The notes under the pieces were generated by a model. That model did no database searches. It saw nothing but the letters and a program-made list of their open reading frames with translations, and was not told the origin of the DNA. A program made the translations under genes and the position numbers. 64,000 bases of DNA, from assembly GCF_006716445.1 (NCBI RefSeq), contig NZ_VFPA01000004.1, forward strand, positions 620,001-684,000. The letters run 5' to 3'. This DNA is from Pseudonocardia kunmingensis. Its GTDB lineage: Bacteria > Actinomycetota > Actinomycetes > Mycobacteriales > Pseudonocardiaceae. Within the stretch, counting starts at the first letter, position 1. Every line of letters starts with the position of its first letter. This document shows, piece by piece, positions 44,006 through 52,896 of the stretch.

Positions 44006-46561
44006 CTATTCCGGGTCTGGTCCCGGTCGGGCCCGTCCGTCCGCCCGTTCCGCCTCGGCACCCCCGCCGTGTCCGCCCAGCGCGTCCAACACGACGTCGA
44101 GCACGCGCACCGCGCCGGCCTTGTCCAGCGGCGCGTTGCCGTTCCCGCACTTCGGCGACTGCACGCACGAGGGGCAGCCGGTGCGGCACTCGCAGTCGCC
44201 GATCGCGGCGCGCGTGGCGGTGAGCCAGCGGCCCAGCACCGCGTGCCCGCGCTCGGCGAACCCGGCGCCGCCGGGATGGCCGTCGTGCACGAACACGGTG
44301 GGCCGCCCGGTGTGGGGGTGCAGCGCCGTCGACATGCCGCCGACGTCCCAGCGGTCGCAGATCGCGAACAGCGGCAGGAGGCCGATCGCCGCGTGCTCGG
44401 CGGCGTGCAGCGCCCCGGGGATCCGCGCCGGGGGCACGCCCGCCTCCACGAGCGCGGCCTCGTCGACGTCGTACCAGACGCCGCGGGTGCGCAGCACCTG
44501 CTCGGGCAGGTCCAGCGGCACAGTGGCCAGCACCGTGCCGTCCGGTGCCCGACGCAGGTACTCCACCACCTGCGAGGTCACCGTCACCTCCCCGTAGGAC
44601 ACGCGCACCCGGCCGTGGTCGCGGCGCGCGAGCACGCGGGCGACCTCGACGTCGGAGGTGGAGCGGGCGTCCGTGCGGAACCCCGGGTCGGCGGCCGCGA
44701 CCGCGGCCACACCCGCCTCGAGGTCGAGCCGCTCCACGAGGTAGGTCTCACCGCGGTGCAGGTACACCGCCCCGTCGTGCACGGTGGCGGGCGCCGACGC
44801 GCCGTCCACGGTGCCGAGCATGCGCCCGGTGGCGGCCTCCACCACCGCCACCTGCCCGAGACCGGAGCCGCGGATGTCCACCGACCCCGCGGGCCGGTCG
44901 TGGGTGGAGGGCCAGTACCAGCCCGTGGGCCGGCGCCGGAGCACGCCGTCGGCCACCAGCTCGTCGAGCACGGCGGCCGCGGGCGCCCCGCCGAACACCC
45001 CGGTGACGTCCTCCTCCCGCAGCGGCAGCTCCGCGGCGGCGCAGGCGAGCTGCGGCCCCAGCACGTACGGGTTTGCCGGGTCGAGCACGCACCCCTCCAC
45101 CGGCGCCCCGAGCAGCGCGTCGGGGTGGTGCACGAGGTAGGTGTCCATCGGGTCGTCCCGGGCCACGAGCACCACGAGCGCCTCGTCGCGGGCCCGCCCC
45201 GCCCGGCCGGACTGCTGCCAGAACGAGGCCCTGGTGCCGGGGAAGCCGGCCACGACCACCGCGTCCAGGCCCGCGATGTCCACGCCGAGCTCCAGCGCGT
45301 TGGTCGTGGCCACGCCGAGCAGGTCGCCGTCGACGAGCCCGGCCTCGAGGGCACGGCGCTCCTCCGCGAGGTAGCCCCCGCGGTAGGCCGCCACGCGGTC
45401 GGCCAGCGCGGGATCCACCTCGGCGAGCAGCCGCTGCGCGGTCAGGGCGGTGACCTCGGCGCCCCGGCGGGACCGCACGAACGCCAGCGTGCGCGCACCC
45501 TCCAGCACCAGGTCGGCGAGCATCCGGGCCGCCTCGGTGCCCGCGGGGCGGCGCACCGGAGCGCCGTTCTCCCCGCTGAGCTCGGGCAGCAGCGGCGGCT
45601 CCCACAACGCGACGGTGCGCCCTGCGGCGGGCGAACCGTCGTCGGTGACGGCCACGACGGCACGCCCGGTGAGCCGGGCGGCGAACGCCGCCGGCTCCGC
45701 CACGGTGGCCGAGGCCAGCACGACGGTGGGCCGCGAGCCGTACCGCGCGCAGACCCGCAGCAGCCTGCGCAGCAGCAGCGCCACGTGCGAGCCGAACACG
45801 CCGCGGTAGGTGTGGCACTCGTCCACCACCACGAACTGCAGCCTGCGCAGGAACACGGCCCACTGGGCGTGCCGGGGCAGCAGGGAGCGGTGCAGCATGT
45901 CCGGGTTGCTGAACACCCAGCGGCCGTGCCGGCGCACCCAGTCGCGGGCGTCGCTGGGCGTGTCGCCGTCGAACGGGGCCGCGCGGACGTCGGGGAGGTC
46001 GAGCGCCTCGAGCGCGCGCAGCTGGTCGGCGGCGAGGGCCTTCGTCGGCGACAGGTACAGGGCCGTGGCCTTGGGGTCGGCGGCGAACCGCGCGAGCACC
46101 GGCAGCTGGTAGGCCATCGACTTCCCCGACGCCGTGCCGGTGGCCACCACCACGTCCTGCCCGGCCCAGGCCAGCTCCGCCGCCTCGGCCTGGTGGCTCC
46201 ACGGCGCGGGCACCCCCTGGCGCTGCCACGCCGCCCGCACGTGCGGGGCCACCCACTCCGGCCAGGCGGCGGTGCGGCCGGCGCGCGGGGGCAGCCGCAC
46301 CGCGTGCCGCAGCGGGCCCGCGGCGCCGCGCTCGCCCACCCCTCCGTCGACCAGTGCCTCCCCCGCGGCCACACCCCTGGCCCCGCTGCCGGGTTCGGCC
46401 GCACCCCCGGCCCGCCCCGGGCCGCAGCTCTCCCCGACTCCGGGCCGGTCGGCGGCGCGCTCCGACCCGGCGAGCACCCGGCGCAGCAGGAGCTCGCCAC
46501 GCCCGGGCGGCGCGGCGGCCCGCCCCGGCCCGTCCTCGCCCCGCTCGCACCCGACAGCCAC
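44006..46561 (-). CDS. DEAD/DEAH-box helicase with DUF1998 cysteine module (MrfA-like)
   Basis: About 851 residues. Helicase motif I is VVVATGTASGKSMAYQLPVL, followed by LYLSPTKALAADQL, DECHTYRGVFGSH (motif II DECH), LASATVAEP, and the motif V/VI region TNALELGVDIAGLDAVVVAG to QQSGRAGRAR. The C-terminal DUF1998 part carries four cysteines in CECRTGCPSCVQSPKCGNGN. This is the family of Bacillus MrfA, a 3'-5' helicase repairing mitomycin damage, and of M. tuberculosis Rv3649. GTG 46561 is the chosen start; the frame stays open to 46663, but the extra residues look non-coding. The tad linkage gives the helicase/secretion neighbourhood its name. Confidence 0.83.
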   Translation of the reverse strand: MAVGCERGEDGPGRAAAPPGRGELLLRRVLAGSERAADRPGVGESCGPGRAGGAAEPGSGARGVAAGEALVDGGVGERGAAGPLRHAVRLPPRAGRTAAWPEWVAPHVRAAWQRQGVPAPWSHQAEAAELAWAGQDVVVATGTASGKSMAYQLPVLARFAADPKATALYLSPTKALAADQLRALEALDLPDVRAAPFDGDTPSDARDWVRRHGRWVFSNPDMLHRSLLPRHAQWAVFLRRLQFVVVDECHTYRGVFGSHVALLLRRLLRVCARYGSRPTVVLASATVAEPAAFAARLTGRAVVAVTDDGSPAAGRTVALWEPPLLPELSGENGAPVRRPAGTEAARMLADLVLEGARTLAFVRSRRGAEVTALTAQRLLAEVDPALADRVAAYRGGYLAEERRALEAGLVDGDLLGVATTNALELGVDIAGLDAVVVAGFPGTRASFWQQSGRAGRARDEALVVLVARDDPMDTYLVHHPDALLGAPVEGCVLDPANPYVLGPQLACAAAELPLREEDVTGVFGGAPAAAVLDELVADGVLRRRPTGWYWPSTHDRPAGSVDIRGSGLGQVAVVEAATGRMLGTVDGASAPATVHDGAVYLHRGETYLVERLDLEAGVAAVAAADPGFRTDARSTSDVEVARVLARRDHGRVRVSYGEVTVTSQVVEYLRRAPDGTVLATVPLDLPEQVLRTRGVWYDVDEAALVEAGVPPARIPGALHAAEHAAIGLLPLFAICDRWDVGGMSTALHPHTGRPTVFVHDGHPGGAGFAERGHAVLGRWLTATRAAIGDCECRTGCPSCVQSPKCGNGNAPLDKAGAVRVLDVVLDALGGHGGGAEAERADGRARPGPDPE

Positions 46562-46721
46562 GGTGCCCGAGGTTGGCACACGGGAACGACAGCCCCACCG
46601 CCACCTCGCCCCGCCGCCGGTTGCTCCGGCGTGAGGGGGCTCACGCACCGTGTCCGACGCCACACACTTACACTGCTCGCGCCTGTACCGCGCCGACCTG
46701 CGGTGACGGGTTTTCCGAGAC

Positions 46722-46749
46722 GCCAGGGATGTCGTCCGCGTTCCCTGGC
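46722..46749 (+). other. Short hairpin in the hppA leader
   Basis: GCCAGGGA (46722-46729) pairs with TCCCTGGC (46742-46749) across 12 bases, 32 bases before the hppA start codon. It may affect mRNA stability; no known riboswitch is recognised. Confidence 0.35.
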
Positions 46750-46780
46750 CCGTTATTCATGTCACCGACCAGGAGGACGG

Positions 46781-49093
46781 ATGTTCGTGTCCACCCTCGC
46801 CGCGAGCGAAGTAACGCTCGCGGGGAGCGACTACGTCATCGTCGGCGTGGTCGCGGTGGTCGCGCTCGCTGCCCTGGCCATCGGCTTCGTCCTGCTCCGG
46901 GAGGTTCTCGCTGCCGGCGAGGGCACCTCCAAGATGCAGGAGATCGGCCGAGCGGTCCAGGAAGGCGCCGCGGCGTACCTCAACCGCCAGTTCCGCACGC
47001 TCGGCGTCTTCGTCGTCATCGTGTTCGTACTGCTCTTCGCGCTCCCCGGCGACATCGGCGAGCGCGTCGGGCGTTCCATCTTCTTCATCATCGGCGCCGT
47101 GTTCTCCGCGACGATCGGTTACCTCGGGATGTGGCTGGCCACGCGCGCCAACATCCGGGTCGCCGCCGCGTCCCGGGAGCCCGGCGGCCGGGAGAAGGCC
47201 ACCCGGATCGCCTTCCGCACCGGCGGTGTCGTCGGCATGTTCACCGTCGGCCTCGGCCTGTTCGGTGCCGCGGTCGTGGTGCTCGTCTACACCGGGCAGG
47301 CCCCGAAGGTCCTCGAGGGCTTCGGTTTCGGCGCCGCGCTGCTGGCGATGTTCATGCGTGTCGGCGGCGGCATCTTCACGAAGGCCGCCGACGTCGGCGC
47401 CGACCTCGTCGGCAAGGTCGAGCAGGGCATCCCCGAGGACGACCCGCGCAACGCGGCCACCATCGCCGACAACGTCGGCGACAACGTCGGCGACTGCGCA
47501 GGCATGGCCGCCGACCTGTTCGAGTCCTACGCGGTCACCCTCGTCGCGGCCCTCATCCTGGGCACGGCGGCGTTCGGCCAGCAGGGCCTGCTCTTCCCGC
47601 TCATCGTGCCGGCCATCGGCGTGCTCACGGCCGTCGTCGGCGTCTACATCACGCGGGCCCGCGAGGGCGAGGGCGGCCTCAAGGCCATCAACCGCAGCTT
47701 CTACATCTCGGCGCTCATCTCGGCCGTGCTGTGCGTGATCGCCGCGTTCGTGTACCTGCCCTCGAGCTTCGACGCGCTGAACGGGCCCACCGACACCACC
47801 GTCGTGGACGCCATGGGCGGGGCCGACCCGCGGCTGCTCGCCTCGGCCGCCGTGATCATCGGCATCGTGCTCGCCGGCGTGATCCTGTGGCTCACCGGCT
47901 ACTTCACCGGCACCGAGGACAAGCCCGTCAAGACGGTCGGCGAGTCCTCGCTCACCGGCGCGGCCACGGTGATCCTGGCCGGCATCTCGATCGGCTTCGA
48001 GTCGGCCGTGTACACCGCGCTCGTGATCAGCGCCGCGGTGTTCGGCGCGTTCGCGCTGGCCACCGGCTCGATCACGGTGGCGCTGTTCGCGGTGGCGCTG
48101 GCCGGGACCGGCCTGCTCACCACGGTCGGCGTCATCGTCGCGATGGACACGTTCGGGCCGGTCTCGGACAACGCCCAGGGCATCGCGGAGATGTCCGGCG
48201 ACGTCGAGGGCGCCGGGGTCGACATCCTCACCGAGCTCGACGCGGTGGGCAACACGACCAAGGCGATCACCAAGGGCATCGCCATCGCCACGGCCGTGCT
48301 CGCCGCCACCGCGCTGTTCGGCTCCTACCGCGACGCGATCAACCAGGCGCTGGCCGAGGCGGGCGGCACGCTCGCCGACGCGGGCACCGCCTTCGCGTTC
48401 GAGGTGTTCGCGCCGAACACGCTGGTCGGCGTCATCATCGGCGCCTCCGTGGTGTTCATGTTCTCGGGTCTGGCGATCAACGCCGTCACCCGGGCCGCGG
48501 GCGCGATCGTGTTCGAGGTGCGCCGGCAGTTCCGGGACGAGCCCGGGATCATGGAGGGCACCGTCCGGCCGAACTACGCCAACGTGGTGGACATCTGCAC
48601 GCGCGACTCGCTGCGCGAGCTGGCCACCCCCGGCCTGCTGGCCATCTTCGCCCCGATCGCCGTCGGCTTCGGCCTCGGCGTCGGGCCGCTCGCCGGTTAC
48701 CTGGCGGGGGCCATCGCCACCGGCACGCTGATGGCGATCTTCCTGGCCAACTCCGGTGGTGCGTGGGACAACGCGAAGAAGCTGGTGGAGGACGGCAACC
48801 ACGGGGGCAAGGGCTCGCCCGCCCACGAGGCCACCGTCATCGGCGACACGGTCGGCGACCCGTTCAAGGACACCGCGGGCCCGGCGATCAACCCGCTGAT
48901 CAAGGTGATGAACCTGGTCTCGGTGCTGATCGCCCCGGCCATCGTGACGTTCTCGGTGGGCGACTCGGCATCGACGCCGATCCGCATCGCGATCGCACTG
49001 GTCGCGGCCGCCATCATCGTCGCGGCCGTCGTCGTGTCCAAGCGGCGCTCCACCACGATCGCCGACACCCCCGCGGAGAGCACGGTCGGCTGA
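46781..49093 (+). CDS. hppA: Membrane-bound K+-independent H+-translocating pyrophosphatase
   Basis: A 770-residue membrane pyrophosphatase with about 16 helices that uses PPi hydrolysis to pump protons. The catalytic acidic motifs are intact: ADVGADLVGKVEQGIPEDD and DNVGDNVGDCAGMAADLFE, plus DNAQGIAEMSG and the C-terminal VIGDTVGDPFKDTAGPA and NSGGAWDNAKK. The sequence VGNTTKAITKG has Lys where K+-dependent enzymes have Ala, the known marker of the K+-independent H+-pumping class. ATG 46781 has AGGAGG six bases upstream. A strong terminator follows the stop at 49115-49150. Confidence 0.93.
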   Translation: MFVSTLAASEVTLAGSDYVIVGVVAVVALAALAIGFVLLREVLAAGEGTSKMQEIGRAVQEGAAAYLNRQFRTLGVFVVIVFVLLFALPGDIGERVGRSIFFIIGAVFSATIGYLGMWLATRANIRVAAASREPGGREKATRIAFRTGGVVGMFTVGLGLFGAAVVVLVYTGQAPKVLEGFGFGAALLAMFMRVGGGIFTKAADVGADLVGKVEQGIPEDDPRNAATIADNVGDNVGDCAGMAADLFESYAVTLVAALILGTAAFGQQGLLFPLIVPAIGVLTAVVGVYITRAREGEGGLKAINRSFYISALISAVLCVIAAFVYLPSSFDALNGPTDTTVVDAMGGADPRLLASAAVIIGIVLAGVILWLTGYFTGTEDKPVKTVGESSLTGAATVILAGISIGFESAVYTALVISAAVFGAFALATGSITVALFAVALAGTGLLTTVGVIVAMDTFGPVSDNAQGIAEMSGDVEGAGVDILTELDAVGNTTKAITKGIAIATAVLAATALFGSYRDAINQALAEAGGTLADAGTAFAFEVFAPNTLVGVIIGASVVFMFSGLAINAVTRAAGAIVFEVRRQFRDEPGIMEGTVRPNYANVVDICTRDSLRELATPGLLAIFAPIAVGFGLGVGPLAGYLAGAIATGTLMAIFLANSGGAWDNAKKLVEDGNHGGKGSPAHEATVIGDTVGDPFKDTAGPAINPLIKVMNLVSVLIAPAIVTFSVGDSASTPIRIAIALVAAAIIVAAVVVSKRRSTTIADTPAESTVG

Positions 49094-49114
49094 CGCCGCC
49101 CCACTTCTCCGCTC

Positions 49115-49150
49115 CGGAGGCCGTCCACCCGTACGGGTGGGCGGCCTCCG
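49115..49150. terminator. Terminator of hppA, 17-bp stem
   Basis: CGGAGGCCGTCCACCCG (49115-49131) pairs with CGGGTGGGCGGCCTCCG (49134-49150) with one G-U pair and a two-base loop, 22 bases after the hppA stop. Confidence 0.75.
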
Positions 49151-49207
49151 TCGTTAGAAGGGCAGACACCGCACAAGGGCAGCCACCACAGCCCGCCGGG
49201 AGGACCG

Positions 49208-49753
49208 ATGAGGACCCGCAGGTTCAGCTGCACGCTCGCCGTGCTCGCCGCGCTCGCCGCCGGATGCGGTGACGCCGCGGCGAGCGAGGACACCGTCGCC
49301 TGGACGAACGGCGTGTGCGGCGCACTGGCCGGATTCACCCGAGCCGCCTCGAGCGGGCCCCAGGTCGACCCGGCGGACCCCGTCGCGTCGGTGCAGGGGG
49401 TGCACAGCTACCTCGGCTCGACCTCCGAGGAGGTGCGGCGCTCCCTCTCGGCCCTGGACGCGGTCGGCCCGTCGCCCGTCGAGGGCGGCGACCAGTACGT
49501 CGCCCGCCTGCAGGAGGCGCTGCGGAGCATCCGCTCCGGCTTCGAGTCGGCCCGGACGCAGCTCGCCGCCGTCGACACCTCCAGCCCCGAGGCGCTCGCC
49601 ACGGCGTTCCCGGCCGCGGTCGCGCCGTTGCAGGAGCTGCGGGGCCTGCCCGACCCCACCGAGGGCCTCCGCGAGAACGAGGAGCTCCGCACGGCCGCCG
49701 AACAGGCGCCTGCCTGCCGTGAGCTGCGCGGAACGGGTACGCCGAGCGGCTGA
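49208..49753 (+). CDS. Lipoprotein, copy 1 of a three-gene tandem family
   Basis: A 181-residue exported lipoprotein: basic MRTRRFSC, a hydrophobic stretch and lipobox LAAGCG. The mature part shares with the next two genes the frame VAW..VCGAL, a Pro-rich stretch, a helix around SYLGSTSEEVRRSL, the block GPSPVEGGDQYVARLQEALR, and a C-terminal PACRELRG with a conserved Cys. Two conserved cysteines (VCGAL and PACRE) may be disulphide-bonded. No family is recognised; a cell-envelope helical bundle is likely. ATG 49208 follows GGGAGGAC. Confidence 0.7.
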   Translation: MRTRRFSCTLAVLAALAAGCGDAAASEDTVAWTNGVCGALAGFTRAASSGPQVDPADPVASVQGVHSYLGSTSEEVRRSLSALDAVGPSPVEGGDQYVARLQEALRSIRSGFESARTQLAAVDTSSPEALATAFPAAVAPLQELRGLPDPTEGLRENEELRTAAEQAPACRELRGTGTPSG

Positions 49754-49879
49754 CGGCACCACTGGACCGGTGACGCACCGCTGCCGCCGCTACGGCGGGC
49801 GGGTGAGGGTCGGTGCGAGGCCGATCGGCCGGACGGGCACACTGTTCGCGACCACGTCCCCAGCGCCGGGAGCAGACGC

Positions 49880-50473
49880 ATGCCCCGTTCCACCCCGTCC
49901 GCCCTCCTCCTCTCGGCCGTCGCGGCCATGGCGTTCGGTACCGGCTGCACGACCACGGTCTCCGGCGCACCGTCCGCCGACGGCGTCGCACCGGCCGCGC
50001 AGGGCTCCGGCGACGCGGTGGCCTGGGTCGACCAGGTCTGCGGCTCGCTGCTGCCGTTCGTCCGGACGGCGGCGACGCCGCCGGAGCCGTCCGCGGCACC
50101 GGACCCCGCCTCGCTCGTCGAGGACATCACGGGCTACCTCGGTGATGCGGAGGACGCCGCCGGCTCGGCCGTTCAGGGCATGGACGCCGCGGGCCCGTCG
50201 CCGGTGGCGGGCGGGGACGACGTCGTCGAGCGGCTCGACGAGACGCTCACGAGGCTGCAGGAGACCTTCCGCGACGCCCGCACGCGGATCGAGGGAGTCG
50301 ACGTGAACGACCGCCAGGCCCTGCTCAGCGAGGTGCCGGCCGCCGTCGCGTCGCTGGAGGAGCTCGCGAACATGCCGAACCCGATGGCCGACCTGCAGGC
50401 CAGCCCCGAGCTCGACCGCGCGGGACGGGAGGCGGCCAACTGCCGGCAGATCGAGCGCGAGTTCGGAGGCTGA
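49880..50473 (+). CDS. Lipoprotein, copy 2 of the tandem family
   Basis: A 197-residue paralogue with lipobox AFGTGCTTTVSGAPS, typical of actinobacterial lipoproteins. Shared blocks are AWVDQVCGSLLPF, DITGYLGDAEDAAGSAV, AAGPSPVAGGDDVVERLDET, EVPAAVASLEELANMPNPMA and the terminal ANCRQIE. The helical heptads imply a long amphipathic bundle. It begins 126 bases after copy 1 and ends four bases before copy 3, so at least copies 2 and 3 are co-transcribed. The function is unknown. Confidence 0.7.
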   Translation: MPRSTPSALLLSAVAAMAFGTGCTTTVSGAPSADGVAPAAQGSGDAVAWVDQVCGSLLPFVRTAATPPEPSAAPDPASLVEDITGYLGDAEDAAGSAVQGMDAAGPSPVAGGDDVVERLDETLTRLQETFRDARTRIEGVDVNDRQALLSEVPAAVASLEELANMPNPMADLQASPELDRAGREAANCRQIEREFGG

Positions 50474-50477
50474 CGGC

Positions 50478-51083
50478 ATGACCCGCTCCCTGCGCGGCTC
50501 CGCCCTGGCCGGTGCGCTCCTCGCCGCCGTCCTGGCCACCGCGGGCTGCACGACCACGCTCGAGGGCGCTCCCGTGGCGGACTCGGCTCCCGCCCCGGCC
50601 GAGGGTCCGGGAAGCGACCCCGTCGCCTGGGCCGGCCGCGTCTGCGACGCCGTGCTGAGCTTCGCGACCCCCGCCACGTCGGCGCCCGACTTCGCGGCCT
50701 CGGCCGACCTGCCGTCCGTCCAGCGCGAGTTCAGCAACTACCTGGGCGGCGTCGTCACCGGCGTGCAGCAGGGCAGGGCGCAGCTCGCCGAGGTCGGCAG
50801 GGCTCCCGAACCCGCGGGTGACGACGCCGTGAGCCGCGCGGCGGCGGAGCTGGCGGCTCTCGAGGACGACCTCACCGAGGTCAAGGGCACCGTGGACGGG
50901 ATGGACGCCGCGGATCCGGAGGCCTTCATGACGACGCTGACCCGGGCGGAGTCGGCGCTGACCGGGCTCACGGCGCCGAACCCGGTCGGCGAGCTCGGCG
51001 CCGCGCCGCGCCTGCAGCGGGCGGCCGAGCGCGCCGAGCCGTGCCGTCAGCTGTCCGCGCTGGGGACGCCGGCTCCGCGGTAG
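50478..51083 (+). CDS. Lipoprotein, copy 3 of the tandem family
   Basis: A 201-residue paralogue. The signal ends in the lipobox LATAGCTTTLEGAPV, almost identical in pattern to copy 2, which places the 2/3 duplication as the most recent. It keeps AWAGRVCDAVLSF, FSNYLGGVVTGVQQG, PAGDDAVSRAAAELAALEDD, a GMDAADPEAFMTTLTRAESA helix and the final EPCRQLSAL. It differs from copies 1-2 in the region after GRAPE, where Val/Glu replace the Gly-rich block. It follows copy 2 by four bases. The function is unknown. Confidence 0.7.
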   Translation: MTRSLRGSALAGALLAAVLATAGCTTTLEGAPVADSAPAPAEGPGSDPVAWAGRVCDAVLSFATPATSAPDFAASADLPSVQREFSNYLGGVVTGVQQGRAQLAEVGRAPEPAGDDAVSRAAAELAALEDDLTEVKGTVDGMDAADPEAFMTTLTRAESALTGLTAPNPVGELGAAPRLQRAAERAEPCRQLSALGTPAPR

Positions 51084-51114
51084 CGGTTCCGGCGGCGCTG
51101 GAGGCGGGGCGCTC

Positions 51115-51474
51115 CTACCGCCGCGCCCGCTCGGCCGCGGGGACGCCGAGCCGGGTGCCGTAGTCATCGCCCCACTGCCGCAGCCGGTCGAGCACCGGGG
51201 CGAGGCTGCGCCCGAGGTCGCTGAGCCGGTACTCGACCTTCGGCGGGACCTCCGCGTAGACGGTGCGGCAGATGACCTCGTCGGCCTCGAGCTCACGGAG
51301 CTGGCGGGTGAGCATCCGCGCCGTGACCCCGGGCAGGGCCCGTTGCAGCTCGCCGAACCGGTGCACGCCCGTGCCGAGGTGCTCCAGGATGACGAGCTTC
51401 CACTTGCCGCCCACGACCTCCATCGCGAGCTCGACGGGGCAGCGCTGCGCGGCGCGTTCGACCGTGTCGCGCAT
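51115..51474 (-). CDS. HxlR-family transcriptional regulator
   Basis: A 119-residue winged-helix regulator: CPVELAMEVVGGKWKLVILE starts the domain, then RFGELQRALPGVTARMLTRQ, LREL, and the wing VEYRLSDLGRSLAPVLDRLR. HxlR proteins are dimeric one-component regulators, often of nearby redox or detoxification genes; the Cys in QRCPVEL is a candidate thiol sensor. ATG 51474 has GAGGAG seven bases upstream and is preferred over 51504. It lies 37 bases downstream of the RidA gene on the same strand, so the pair may be an operon. Confidence 0.85.
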   Translation of the reverse strand: MRDTVERAAQRCPVELAMEVVGGKWKLVILEHLGTGVHRFGELQRALPGVTARMLTRQLRELEADEVICRTVYAEVPPKVEYRLSDLGRSLAPVLDRLRQWGDDYGTRLGVPAAERARR

Positions 51475-51511
51475 CGTGGTCTCCTCATCAGGTGTGCGGG
51501 CCACGCCGAGC

Positions 51512-51910
51512 CTATCCGGCGGCGAGGGCGATCGCCTCGATCTCGATCTTCCAGTCGGGCCGGGCGAGCGCCGGGGTCTGCGCGATGGTGTCGGCCGGGT
51601 AGGGACGGGTGAAGTACTCGCGGCGCAGGGCGACGACCTGGTCGATCACCGCCATGTCGGTGACCAGGATCGTCACCTTGACGACGTGCTCCAGGCCGGA
51701 GCCCGCGGCGCGCAGTACGCGGTCGAGGTTGGCGAACGCCTGGCGGGCCTGCGTGTCGAAGTCCTCGCCGACCGTGGCGCCGTGCTCGTCGATCCCGGCC
51801 TGCCCGGAGACGAAGACGAAGTCGCCTGCCCGGATCGCCTGCGAGATCGCGTAGGGCTCGTACCAGTCGGGGTCGGTGCTGACCTGCCGGCGGGTGAGGG
51901 TGTCGGTCAT
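51512..51910 (-). CDS. RidA-family (YjgF/UK114) deaminase-like protein
   Basis: A 132-residue RidA-fold protein. FVFVSGQAGIDEHGATVG, TQARQAFANLDRVLRAAGSG, VVKVTILVTDMAVIDQVVAL, and the C-terminal RPDWKIEIEAIALA are the family motifs. RidA members hydrolyse reactive enamine/imine intermediates. In canonical RidA an Arg is in the C-terminal VEIEAIA region as CLVEIEA with Arg in (P/A)RS; here ARPDWKIEIE keeps a nearby Arg, so activity is possible but not certain. ATG 51910. It is upstream of the HxlR gene. Confidence 0.82.
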   Translation of the reverse strand: MTDTLTRRQVSTDPDWYEPYAISQAIRAGDFVFVSGQAGIDEHGATVGEDFDTQARQAFANLDRVLRAAGSGLEHVVKVTILVTDMAVIDQVVALRREYFTRPYPADTIAQTPALARPDWKIEIEAIALAAG

Positions 51911-52054
51911 GGCGCCAGCGTGCGGCCGCCGCGTGCACGACGACAAGTACGGTCTTCTTCGCTCCTTACTACACCTGCGTACAGCGAGCAGGTCAGGCCG
52001 ACGCGCCGCGAGCGGGCATTCCGCAGATCGAACGCGTGTTCTACTGTGTGTCCC

Positions 52055-52642
52055 GTGTCGCAGCTGTCGATGTTCTCCGCGGAGGTCAGCCCTCCACAGG
52101 TGAGCGATCTGGCGGGACTGCTCTGCGGACCGGGCCAGATCAGCCGGTTCGGGGCAGGGGACCAGGCACGGCTCTCGATCGTCCTCGACGATCCCGCGCG
52201 CGCCCCCGCGGTGGCGGCGGCGTGCGCGGCCACCGGGATCACCGTCAGCACGGTCCGCACGGAGACGGGCGCCACCGCGCTGCGCACCGCGTTCCGCTGC
52301 GACCTCGTCGGTCTCGCACGCGCCTGGACGCGGGGATCGGTGAAATCGGTGCCGGAGGGATGGCAACTGGACGGTCGCGCGTTACGCCTGTGGGCGCTCG
52401 CCGCGGGGCGCCCGGACGAACGGGGTGGGTACCTGCTGGCACTCGACCCGCACGCTCCCGACACGCACCTCGCTCTGGTCGCGGCCGCCACCCGGGCCGG
52501 CATCCCGCCGGCGCGGGTGGGGGGCGCGCTGCGCATCAGCGGAACGCGGCGGGTGCGCAGGCTCGTCGAGCTGGTGGGGCCGGTCCCACCGCGGGCCGAC
52601 ACGTCGGGCTGGCCGCGGTACTGGGGTCGAACGGCGTCTTGA
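52055..52642 (+). CDS. Conserved actinobacterial hypothetical protein next to topA (Rv3647c-like, WhiA/LAGLIDADG-like)
   Basis: A 195-residue protein. Two similar halves can be seen: GDQARLSIVLDDPARAPAVA followed by TALRTAFRCDLVGLARAWTR, and the second half GYLLALDPHAPDTHLALVAA followed by GGALRISGTRRVRRLVELVG. The half-repeat shape resembles LAGLIDADG folds such as the N-terminus of WhiA. The position just before topA matches Rv3647c of M. tuberculosis. The function is unknown; DNA binding is a guess. Start GTG 52055 or ATG 52070. It contains a TTA codon (52381-52383), rare on this chromosome and typical of bldA-dependent genes. Confidence 0.6.
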   Translation: MSQLSMFSAEVSPPQVSDLAGLLCGPGQISRFGAGDQARLSIVLDDPARAPAVAAACAATGITVSTVRTETGATALRTAFRCDLVGLARAWTRGSVKSVPEGWQLDGRALRLWALAAGRPDERGGYLLALDPHAPDTHLALVAAATRAGIPPARVGGALRISGTRRVRRLVELVGPVPPRADTSGWPRYWGRTAS

Positions 52643-52896
52643 CGGGCTGGTTACGCTCGCGCGGCGCAGATCGGCAGCACGTCGATCGCATCCCGGATTC
52701 GCTGCCCGGTGTGACCAGCGCAACACAGCGGGTGGGTGTGCGAATGTGAGGGTTCCGGCGCGAGCCGGTTCCGCGGCCACGCATACTCGGTGTCCTGGCC
52801 CCGTGCAACCCGGCACGGACGGTCGGAGAGGACGGCTGGTGCGCGTGCCATGGTGGCACCGTGCCGAGATCGCCGTAGACGATGGAGTAGGACCAG

